Notes under the pieces: model-generated
Seen by the model: the letters and a program-made list of their open reading frames with translations, nothing else
Told to the model about the DNA's origin: nothing
The model's database searches: none
Program-made: the position numbers and the translations under genes
From: Candidatus Schneewindia gallinarum
GTDB lineage: Bacteria; Bacillota; Clostridia; Oscillospirales; Ruminococcaceae
Direction of reading: 5' to 3'
NCBI GenBank assembly: GCA_904420175.1
Contig: CAJFUF010000023.1
Span: 62,001 to 126,000, forward strand
DNA: 64,000 nt
In this document: positions 42,968 to 50,803 of the stretch, piece by piece
Layout of the letters: each line of letters starts with the position of its first letter
How positions within the stretch are numbered: position 1 is the first letter of the stretch

Positions 42968-44140
42968 TTAGATGCGGGCAACGCCGGACTTGCGGGCCGC
43001 TTCTGCCACAGCTTCTGCCACAGCCTTAGCGACACTGCGATCCAGAGCGCTGGGAATGATGTAGTCCGCAGACAGCTTGTCGTCTGTGACGAAGGAAGCA
43101 ATGGCCTTGGCGGCGGCAATCTTCATCTCGTCGTTGATATCGCTGGCGCGCACATCCAAAGCACCACGGAAAATACCAGGGAAAGCCAGAACATTGTTAA
43201 TCTGGTTGGGGAAGTCACTGCGTCCGGTTCCAACAACGGCAGCGCCAGCCTCTTTTGCCAGGTCGGGCATGATTTCCGGAACGGGGTTTGCCATGGGGAA
43301 CAGAATGGGGTTGGGCGCCATGGACTTGACCATCTCAGGGGTCACGCAGCCGGGGGCAGAAACACCGATGAACACATCGGCGCCCTTCAGCACATCGGCC
43401 AGGGTGCCTTTACGGCACTCTTTATTGGTGATGGCAGCCATCTCCATCTTTTCAGCATTGAGGTTTTCACGGCCCTGATAGATAGCGCCCTGCCGGTCGC
43501 AGAGAACCACGTCCTTCAGGCCCATGGCAATCAACAGACGAATGATGGCGATGCCTGCAGCGCCTGCGCCGCTGGTGACAACACGGATTTCATCCAGCTT
43601 TTTACCAGTCAGTTTCAGGGCATTCAGCATGGCAGCCAGGGTGACCACAGCAGTACCGTGCTGGTCGTCATGGAAAATCGGGATGTCGCAGCACTCTTTC
43701 AGACGGCGCTCGATCTCGAAGCAGCGGGGGGCGGAAATGTCCTCCAGGTTGACGCCGCCAAAGCTGCCGGCCAGCAGGCGGACAGTGTTGACAATGTCGT
43801 CCACCTCTTTGGAACGAATGCACAGCGGGATGGCATCTACATCACCGAAGGCCTTAAACAGGGCGCATTTTCCTTCCATAACCGGCATACCAGCCTCGGG
43901 GCCGATGTCTCCGAGACCCAGCACGGCGGTGCCGTCGGTTACTACGGCGACCAAATTGGAACGACGGGTCAGCTCGTAGCTTTGGTTGACATCCTTCTGG
44001 ATTTCCAGGCAGGGCTGGGCAACACCAGGCGTGTAGGCGAGGGAAAGGTCATCCCGCGTCTCCAGAGGGGCCCGGCAAATCACTTCGATTTTGCCTTTCC
44101 ATTCCTTGTGCTTTTTGAGAGATTCCACAGCGTAGTCCAT
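42968..44140 (-). CDS. NAD(P)-dependent malic enzyme (decarboxylating malate dehydrogenase)
   Basis: LSLAYTPGVAQPCLEI, DGTAVLGLGDIGPEAGMPVMEGK, FHDDQHGTAVV, SGAGAAGIAI; 390 aa. Confidence 0.95.
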   Translation of the reverse strand: MDYAVESLKKHKEWKGKIEVICRAPLETRDDLSLAYTPGVAQPCLEIQKDVNQSYELTRRSNLVAVVTDGTAVLGLGDIGPEAGMPVMEGKCALFKAFGDVDAIPLCIRSKEVDDIVNTVRLLAGSFGGVNLEDISAPRCFEIERRLKECCDIPIFHDDQHGTAVVTLAAMLNALKLTGKKLDEIRVVTSGAGAAGIAIIRLLIAMGLKDVVLCDRQGAIYQGRENLNAEKMEMAAITNKECRKGTLADVLKGADVFIGVSAPGCVTPEMVKSMAPNPILFPMANPVPEIMPDLAKEAGAAVVGTGRSDFPNQINNVLAFPGIFRGALDVRASDINDEMKIAAAKAIASFVTDDKLSADYIIPSALDRSVAKAVAEAVAEAARKSGVARI

Positions 44141-44164
44141 AATCGTTACTTCCTTTCTAAACTT

Positions 44165-45121
44165 TTATTTAATATTTAACTGGGAAATGACATTTTTTAA
44201 TGCGTCGGCACTTTTATGTAACAGCGCCTCTTCCTCCGGCAGCAGGGGAGGGACGATGGCACGGACAATGCCCTGTGCACCAACCACAAAAGGCAGGCTT
44301 AAGCACACGTCATTGATGCCGTACTGGTTATGAATCATGGCGGAAACGGTCATCACAGAATCTGTGTCACGGATAATGCACTCACAAATCCGGCGTACGG
44401 AAAGTGCAATGGCATAGAAGGTGGCCCCCTTCAGTGAAATGACCTGGGCGCCCGCCGTGCGGACATCCTCCTCGATGTCCTTCAACTCATCCTTGCCGCA
44501 ATGGTTGTGCCGGTCACAGATATAGGTGCAGTACTTGTTCATCTCCATTCCTGCGATGGTGGTTAAGGACCAGGGGATAAGGGAAGTGTCCCCGTGCTCT
44601 CCAAACACATAGGCATGAACGTTTTTAGAACTCAGGCCGACATGCTCGGCAAGACTGGAACGGAGCCGGGCGGAGTCCAGCATGGTGCCGGAGCCAAAGA
44701 CCTGACGCTCCGACAGATTGGTGTTTTTCAGAATAGCGTAAGTAATAATGTCCACCGGGTTGCTGACAACCACATATACCGCATCCGGAGCATATTTTGT
44801 AATCTGCGGCATAACCATTTTAATGATGTCAACGTTTGCCTGGGCAAGGTCAATACGGGTTTGTCCGGGCTTCCGTGCGAGGCCGACTGTGACAACCACC
44901 ACATCGGACTGGACCGCGTCCTCATATCCGCCGGCATGGATATTAACTGGAGCACAGAAGGGGGTACCCTGAAAAATGTCGAGCGCTTCTCCCTTTGCCT
45001 TGTTTTCGTTGATGTCAATCAACAGAATTTCGGAGGCCATCCCGTCCGCCGCCAGTGTGTAGGCAATTGTGGCACCCACATTGCCGGCCCCAAGAATCGT
45101 AATTTTTTTGCCTTTTTTCAT
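44165..45121 (-). CDS. ldh: L-lactate dehydrogenase
   Basis: KITILGAGNVGATIAYTLAADGMASEILLIDIN, VVVTVGLARKPGQTRIDL, FGSGTMLDSARLRSSLAEH, VFGEHGDTSLIPWS; 318 aa; 24 nt upstream of the malic enzyme gene. Confidence 0.94.
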   Translation of the reverse strand: MKKGKKITILGAGNVGATIAYTLAADGMASEILLIDINENKAKGEALDIFQGTPFCAPVNIHAGGYEDAVQSDVVVVTVGLARKPGQTRIDLAQANVDIIKMVMPQITKYAPDAVYVVVSNPVDIITYAILKNTNLSERQVFGSGTMLDSARLRSSLAEHVGLSSKNVHAYVFGEHGDTSLIPWSLTTIAGMEMNKYCTYICDRHNHCGKDELKDIEEDVRTAGAQVISLKGATFYAIALSVRRICECIIRDTDSVMTVSAMIHNQYGINDVCLSLPFVVGAQGIVRAIVPPLLPEEEALLHKSADALKNVISQLNIK

Positions 45122-45150
45122 ACAGTCTTATCTCCATTACTTGAAATCTA

Positions 45151-45249
45151 TATAACGGCATAAAACTGCCGGCCGAAAGATAAACGGATTTTCCAAGTAG
45201 GGCACGAAAAACGCTCATCCAAACGATACGAAAAGCCTTAGCCGTTATA
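45151..45249 (-). ncRNA. Structured 5' leader candidate of the ldh-malic enzyme transcript
   Basis: Perfect 9-bp closing stem TATAACGGC/GCCGTTATA enclosing about 80 nt, within an approximately 175-nt leader predicted from the promoter; an additional hairpin lies at about 45252-45287. Confidence 0.55.
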
Positions 45250-45303
45250 CAGGGGAGAGGGCCTTATAAAAATTCGCCTTCTCCCCCTTATATCATATTC
45301 ATA

Positions 45304-45347
45304 AGTATATCATTTGGCAGGGGACTTTGTAAAGCCCCTTTACAAAG
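45304..45347 (-). promoter_or_regulatory. ldh promoter TTTACA-N18-TATACT with -35 inside a perfect 10-bp dyad (CTTTGTAAAG-CCC-CTTTACAAAG)
   Basis: Minus-strand -35 at 45333..45328, -10 at 45309..45304; dyad 45325..45347 read directly. Confidence 0.65.
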
Positions 45348-45350
45348 AAT

Positions 45351-45369
45351 TTGTGATATTAAAACACAA
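45351..45369. promoter_or_regulatory. Second operator-like dyad TTGTG-N9-CACAA
   Basis: TTGTGATATTAAAACACAA, same TTGT-N11-ACAA spacing as the core of the neighbouring dyad (45327..45345), 24 bp centre to centre. Confidence 0.5.
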
Positions 45370-45530
45370 TATTTACGTAGAATAGATGACTTCCCGTCGG
45401 AAACGGGGAAACACTCGATAAATCTGAGTACGGCCAAGCGCCGGACGGCTCTTTGCAAAGCAAAGGGCTGAATAACGGGACGCTGCCATTCCATACAATT
45501 TTCTAAAAAAGAATTTGGGGGAGGATATAT

Positions 45531-45719
45531 GTGAAAAAAAACCATGTTCGGCGTGTCCTCTTTCAAGAACCGGAAAACAGTGCAGGGAATTTGTCGGGGA
45601 AGATTAATGAGTTTCACGCTGAAATAATCGAGCGCAGGATACGGCGCCTGGACCTTTCGGTTCGACAGAAGTCAGATATAATAGATAATATCATTCAGCA
45701 CATGAAATCTTCTGTCTGA
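45531..45719 (+). CDS. Small 62-aa basic protein of unknown function, element-encoded
   Basis: GTG start behind TTGGGGGAGGATATAT; MKKNHVRRVLFQEPENSAGNLSGKINEFHAEIIERRIRRLDLSVRQKSDIIDNIIQHMKSSV; ends 37 bp before the element border. Confidence 0.5.
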   Translation: MKKNHVRRVLFQEPENSAGNLSGKINEFHAEIIERRIRRLDLSVRQKSDIIDNIIQHMKSSV

Positions 45720-45725
45720 ACTGCC

Positions 45726-45755
45726 CTGAAAGTTTGCCTTTTGCGTGGTGGCGGT
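45726..45755 (+). repeat. Right element end (half of reconstructed attP): CTGAAAGTTTGCCTTTTGCGTGGTGGCGGT
   Basis: Imperfect inverted copy of 41132..41160. Confidence 0.82.
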
Positions 45756-47155
45756 AAACGCCCGTTGCAGGGCACAAAATTATTTGTCAGGATGGCAAGA
45801 AGCCGCTCTCTGGGGGAATCGATAATTCGACACCCCACAACCCCCGCGGCATTACAGCCAAAGCCCATACACATGGTAAGCGCCTGTTTGCCGCAGGCTT
45901 TTGCTTTTTGGAAAAAACGGTCAAGATTAAAAGCAATCCGTGGCAGATAGCCGGAATCCTCCAAAAGGGTAAACAGCGGGAAAAAGATGGCCATGGGTGG
46001 CAGCATAACAGAGATCACCCATGCCAGCACACGGTATCCGCCGTAGACAACCGCTTCACAAATAACAGCAGACACACCTAAAGAACGCAGAAAATGGAAG
46101 AGAGGCTCTTCGAATGAGGTCAGCAGTCCGCTGAGCAGTTCACTGGGTACATTGGCGCCGCTGATGGTGAGAAAGAAAATTCCGCATAACATTAGCAGCA
46201 TGATGGGGATCCCGGTCAGCTTGCTGGTCAAAATCCGGTCAATTTTTTGGTCCCTCTGCCTGGCTCTGCTTTCCTGAAGGCGGACACAATCTGTGGCGAT
46301 TCCTTCTGCCGTCAGAACAATCCCCGCCACCAGCTTGTCGGTTAAATCCACACCAGAGAGAACAGCGTGTGCTTCGTTGACTGCTTCCTGAACGGAGGCA
46401 TCCTCAGTCAGTGGATAGCCGAGATACTCTTCAAGTTTCAAAAGAAAGTCCACGGATCCGTCCAGCAGCCGCAGGGCAAGCCATCGGGGAGGAAGACCCT
46501 TCAACCGGTGCGCCTTCAGTGTGGGTACCACCTCGTTGATCGCCTGTTCAACCAGCACCGGGTAGTTTACGGAAAATCCGACCGGTTCCTGCGCACAGAC
46601 GCTGTCTACAGCCGCTATCAGCTCGTCTAGGCCCTTTCCGCTGCGTGCCACTGTCTCCACTACCGGGACATGAAGAAGCCGAGACAGGGCTGCTGTGTCC
46701 ACGACAATGCCCTTTTTTCTCGCCTCGTCACACAGATTGAGGCAGACAACAGTCCGGCTGGTGATTTCCATGGTTTGCAGTACAAGATTTAAATTGCGCT
46801 CAAGGCAGGTGGCGTCGCACACCACCACAACTGCGTCGGCACCGCCAAAACACAGGAAGTCCCGTGCAACTTCCTCCTCGGCAGAATGGGCAAACAGGGA
46901 ATAGGTGCCGGGCAGATCCACCAGTGTGTAATCGTTACTGCCGCGGCGAAAGCTTCCCTGCGCGCTGCAAACGGTTTTGCCGGGCCAGTTCCCGGTATGT
47001 TGATTCATTCCTGTCAGTTCATTAAACACCGTGCTTTTTCCCACGTTGGGGTTTCCTGCAAGAGCAATGATTTTTTCACCGTTTTTCCGGTGTAATACAA
47101 GCTCTCCTGAAGCAGTACCTTTTGACATGCTGCTGGCAGTCAGTCCCATTGTCAA
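45756..47155 (-). pseudogene. feoB: feoB 5' fragment (466 codons: G domain and first membrane half), interrupted
   Basis: ALAGNPNVGKSTVFNELTG, VDLPGTYSLFAHS, ...LLAILTNNFVPCNGR then 20 non-FeoB residues from the element (LPPPRKRQTFRAVQTEDFMC*, ORF-track end 45695). Confidence 0.93.
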
Positions 47156-47218
47156 AGCCCCCTAATCGAAGCTTCTGCGCCGCTCCTAAGTGAAGGGATA
47201 CGGCGCAGAAACGGAATT

Positions 47219-47455
47219 TCAGTTCAGCTGTATTTGTCTGGAGTCCTCGCACCGAAGCGCAATAACGGCCCCTCTGATTAAGTATGCGGCAGGATCCCCA
47301 AGCGGGCTTTTCAACACGCAGGTTACAGGGGTGCCCGGCGTCAAACCCAGATCCTGCAGCCTGCGCCGCATGGAGCTGTCCTCCCGTATTGATTTAACAA
47401 CTGCCTGCTGCCCGGGCTGCAAAGCAGACAACAACTGGTTTTCTTTCATGCACAA
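47219..47455 (-). CDS. feoA: FeoA domain protein
   Basis: 78 aa, RRRLQDLGLTPGTPVTCVLKSPLGDPAAYLIRGAVIALR; directly upstream of feoB. Confidence 0.92.
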   Translation of the reverse strand: MCMKENQLLSALQPGQQAVVKSIREDSSMRRRLQDLGLTPGTPVTCVLKSPLGDPAAYLIRGAVIALRCEDSRQIQLN

Positions 47456-47536
47456 AACTCCTTTGAGGATAATTGCTTACAGAAAGCTGGACTTTCTTAC
47501 TTCTATTCTATTAGCGGCTTTCTGCATTGGTGACAC

Positions 47537-47570
47537 AAAAAGGCCCGGCCGAATCCGGCCGGACCTTTTA
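47537..47570 (-). terminator. Terminator downstream of hppA
   Basis: AAAAGG-CCCGGCCG-AAT-CCGGCCGG-ACCTTTT hairpin. Confidence 0.7.
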
Positions 47571-47586
47571 AGCGCTTTATTGAAAT

Positions 47587-49623
47587 TTAGAACAGGGAAT
47601 AGAGCAGGAACAGCGTTGCCGACAGAGAACTGATGAGGGAGACAACGGTAATCTGTGTATTGATGGAGGGACCGGCTGTGTCCTTGAAGGGATCGCCGAC
47701 CGTATCGCCGATAACAGCGGCCTTATGGGCCTCGCTGCCTTTCCCACCGAAGTTGCCTGCCTCAATGAACTTTTTGGCATTGTCCCACAGGCCGCCTGCA
47801 TTACTCATAATCAGCGCAAGCAGCAGGCCGGAGATAATGTTGCCGGTCAAGAAGCCGCCAATGGCCTGCACCCCACCGATAAATCCGACGACCAGCGTAG
47901 CGACAATGGCCATAAGGCCGGCAGGGCTCAGCTCCCGGATGGCACCCACGGTAGAGATATCGATGCAGCGGGCGTAGTCCGGCTTCGCGGTGCCCTCTCT
48001 CAGTCCGGGAATGCTGTTGAACTGACGGTGGATTTCCTTTACCATCAGCTGAGAGTTCCGGTTGACGCCCATCATCAGCATGGCGGAGAACACAGCCGGA
48101 ATTGCCGCGCCCACCAGCATACCGAAGAAGACCAGCGGATCCATCAGGTCAAATGTAATTGTGACCCCAGCAGCGGCGACAACTTCCTGGAACGCGCCCA
48201 GCAGGGAGATAACCGTCAGGCCGGCGGCGCCAATAGAGAAGCCCTTGGTGATGGCTTTGGCAGTGTTGCCTGCCGCATCCAGCTCATCCGTAATGGTGAG
48301 GACCTCATCCCCGAGGTCAGCCATTTCCGCAACACCGCGGGCATTGTCCACGATGGGACCGTATGCGTCATTAGAAATAATCATTCCCACAATGGACAGC
48401 ATACCGATGGCTGCAAACGAGATACCCAGCATCTCATATCCGGGGCCAAGCGGTTCGCAGAGTTTGTAGGAAATCAGGGATGCAAGGCCAATTCCAATAA
48501 GGGCGGGCAGTGCGGAAAGAAGTCCATAGGAGAACCCGGACAAAATGGTGAAGGCGGGCCCGCTCTGGCAGGCCTCCGCCACCTTGGCAACCGGCTTCTT
48601 ATCGTCGCCGGTAAAGAAATCGGACGTGATGCCGATGATAACACCGGCGACCATCCCGATCATGGCTGCACCCCACAGGCGCAGCTCAAAATTCGACAGC
48701 AGGCATGCAACAAAAGTTAGAGCTGCAAAAATGGCACAGGTCAGATAGGTGCCGCCGTTCAGCGCCCTGGAAGGATTGCCTTTTTTACCCAGTCGGGAGC
48801 AGAGCACACCGATGATGGAGGCAAGCAGGCCCAAAGAAATCAGGCAGAACATGAACGGAACCTGCCCCAGCGACATTGCAATGACGATGGAGGCCGCCAT
48901 TGCCGCCACGTTGGAATCGAACAGGTCGGCGCCCATCCCGGCCACGTCACCCACATTGTCGCCCACATTATCTGCGATAACGGCGGGATTTCTTGGGTCA
49001 TCCTCCGGGATACCAAGTTCCACTTTACCGGTCAGGTCGGCCGCAATGTCAGCCGTTTTGGTGAAAATACCGCCGCCGGCCTTGGCGAACAGGGCAAGGG
49101 AACTGGCGCCGAAGCTAAAGGCCATAACAATGTTGGAATCCTGGAAAATCAGATAGATGATGGCTGCGCCTGCAAGGGAACTTCCAACCACGGCCATACC
49201 CATAACCGCACCGCCGCGGAAGCCGGCCATAAAGGACTTTTGGATGGACTCCCGGGCTGCGGTGGCGGCCTTCAGATTAGCAATGGTCGCAATGGAGATA
49301 CCAACATAGCCGGCGAGGCCGGAAAGCAGCGTGCCGAACAGATAGGCAACGCCGATAAGCAGGTTGGTGGTCACGCTGTTCGTCGTCCAGATGGGCTGGG
49401 GGAAGAACAGGACCAGCAGGACAACCACCACCGCAGAGAATAAGCCGAGAATCCGGTATTCCCGCTTTAAGAAGGTGAAGGCACCCTCCCGAATAAGCGT
49501 CCCCACTTCATCCAGCCGCGGATTCGCCGTAGGCAGGCGCTTAACCCAGCGGTAGAAATAGGCGGCGACAAGGAAAGACAACAGTGCAACGCCAAGTGAT
49601 ATGTAAATCCACAACATCAACAT
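47587..49623 (-). CDS. hppA: Membrane-bound H+/Na+-translocating pyrophosphatase
   Basis: GGGIFTKTADIAADLTGKVELGIPEDDPRNPAVIADNVGDNVGD; 678 aa, many TMs. Confidence 0.97.
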   Translation of the reverse strand: MLMLWIYISLGVALLSFLVAAYFYRWVKRLPTANPRLDEVGTLIREGAFTFLKREYRILGLFSAVVVVLLVLFFPQPIWTTNSVTTNLLIGVAYLFGTLLSGLAGYVGISIATIANLKAATAARESIQKSFMAGFRGGAVMGMAVVGSSLAGAAIIYLIFQDSNIVMAFSFGASSLALFAKAGGGIFTKTADIAADLTGKVELGIPEDDPRNPAVIADNVGDNVGDVAGMGADLFDSNVAAMAASIVIAMSLGQVPFMFCLISLGLLASIIGVLCSRLGKKGNPSRALNGGTYLTCAIFAALTFVACLLSNFELRLWGAAMIGMVAGVIIGITSDFFTGDDKKPVAKVAEACQSGPAFTILSGFSYGLLSALPALIGIGLASLISYKLCEPLGPGYEMLGISFAAIGMLSIVGMIISNDAYGPIVDNARGVAEMADLGDEVLTITDELDAAGNTAKAITKGFSIGAAGLTVISLLGAFQEVVAAAGVTITFDLMDPLVFFGMLVGAAIPAVFSAMLMMGVNRNSQLMVKEIHRQFNSIPGLREGTAKPDYARCIDISTVGAIRELSPAGLMAIVATLVVGFIGGVQAIGGFLTGNIISGLLLALIMSNAGGLWDNAKKFIEAGNFGGKGSEAHKAAVIGDTVGDPFKDTAGPSINTQITVVSLISSLSATLFLLYSLF

Positions 49624-49641
49624 ATACCTCCGTATTTTTTA

Positions 49642-50004
49642 TCAGAAAGCAGCGAGGGGAAGAGGCGGTGCATGTCCTCCCCGGTTGTCTGCAATCGGAC
49701 AGATTGGACAATTTCGATATAGCGCCGGAAGACGGGAGAACGACAAGCGCCCCCGGCCCCGGAAAGGCACAAGCGAAACAACGGCAGTTATGAGCAGGCG
49801 TAAAAGCCGTAGCCCGGAATGCGGTAGAAGAGGGGAATGTTGGTTCTTGACCGCAGGTGTGGAGCAGTAGTCAAGAGTTGCCCCGACACTGCGTACCTCC
49901 TGCAGGTTTTTTGCGGCATTTTCTTCCGGACGAAGGCCGTCCGCTATCCATAAAAAGGCAAAAAGGCAGACTACACACAACAACAGACAGTACGTCGTTC
50001 TCAT
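49642..50004 (-). CDS. Hypothetical small protein with N-terminal signal/TM
   Basis: MRTTYCLLLCVVCLFAFLWIADGLRPEENAAKN...; RBS GAGGTGG upstream; remainder low complexity, may be wholly or partly non-coding. Confidence 0.35.
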   Translation of the reverse strand: MRTTYCLLLCVVCLFAFLWIADGLRPEENAAKNLQEVRSVGATLDYCSTPAVKNQHSPLLPHSGLRLLRLLITAVVSLVPFRGRGRLSFSRLPALYRNCPICPIADNRGGHAPPLPLAAF

Positions 50005-50078
50005 GATAGTCCACCTCTTCGTTCGTTATTTTAGGTTTTCTCTGCTTTAAAACTTACTTTATCATCTTCCAAGTATTG

Positions 50079-50717
50079 CTAAACACTTTTTTTCCTGTGT
50101 AACAGGGGGGTAACAACGGCAATGGTGATAATGGGGGTCACAATGGCCTCCGGGATTCCATTGTAAAGGATGGAGGCCCCCAGCAGCAGCCAGATGGTGG
50201 AATTTCCAACCGAGGCATACGGTGCAGCAAAGCACACAAGAATACCAAGCAGAACCAGCAGCGTGTTGACCAGAGAGCCTGCCACGCCTGCCACGCCTGC
50301 GGCAAGGGCAACCTTTCCTGTTTTTTTGTGGATTATGCGGAACAGCGGCCCAGAAACCGCGCCAATCAGCATCCTTGGGACAAAGCAGATAAGGAGGCTG
50401 CATACAGCATAAAGAATGGCCAGTCCCACGTTGCCGTTAGCCAACTGCGGGCTGTAGAACGGGCTGAACACAAATGCAGTCGGGGGCGCATACATGGTGA
50501 ACCAGAGCATACTGACGAAGCCAAACACTCCGCCGAGAAAAATGCCGGACTTGGTCCCCAGCAGAATCGCGCCGATTACGACGGGAATCTGTGCGAGAGT
50601 GGCCACAATCGGGCCGCCCAGCGGCAGTGAGCCCAGTGGAGTGAAGCCCATAATAAACAGGATTGCACTGAACAGAGCCAGCTGTGCCAATAGGGTTACG
50701 TTCGTTTTTTTTGTCAT
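50079..50717 (-). CDS. ECF transporter S component (possibly pantothenate, by linkage to coaX)
   Basis: Small six-TM protein, ALFSAILFIMGFTPLGSLPLGGPIVATLAQIPVVIGAILLG; adjacent to coaX. Confidence 0.75.
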   Translation of the reverse strand: MTKKTNVTLLAQLALFSAILFIMGFTPLGSLPLGGPIVATLAQIPVVIGAILLGTKSGIFLGGVFGFVSMLWFTMYAPPTAFVFSPFYSPQLANGNVGLAILYAVCSLLICFVPRMLIGAVSGPLFRIIHKKTGKVALAAGVAGVAGSLVNTLLVLLGILVCFAAPYASVGNSTIWLLLGASILYNGIPEAIVTPIITIAVVTPLLHRKKSV

Positions 50718-50803
50718 TTACTATCCAACTCCTTGCTGTCGCTCCCGAAACGGGATGCGGCGCATTTTATTCTTTAAAGGCGGAGAACCGCCTGAAAAGC
50801 GGA

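Larger units (their letters stand above)
41130..45757. mobile_element. Site-specific integrative element of about 4.63 kb in feoB (serine recombinase + malic enzyme + L-LDH + 62-aa ORF)
   Basis: Splits feoB at ...PCNGR|FPTM...; ends share only dinucleotide TT (AA on + strand); joining restores the frame; fused element ends form an imperfect inverted repeat (17/22 innermost bases identical) centred on AA. Confidence 0.9.

Noticed and set aside
45384-45505. Assignment to c-di-GMP, ZTP, cobalamin or glutamine riboswitch classes
   Set aside because: Short motifs resembled parts of these by eye, but none of the consensus cores matched; left as an unassigned structured region.
47725-48720. 331-aa plus-strand ORF antisense to hppA
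   Set aside because: Shadow of the hppA coding frame; low-complexity His/Gly-rich translation.
50276-50300. Short tandem repeat GCCACGCCTGCCACGCCTGC
   Set aside because: Codes for a Gly-Val-Ala repeat within a TM segment of the ECF S component; ordinary coding repeat.
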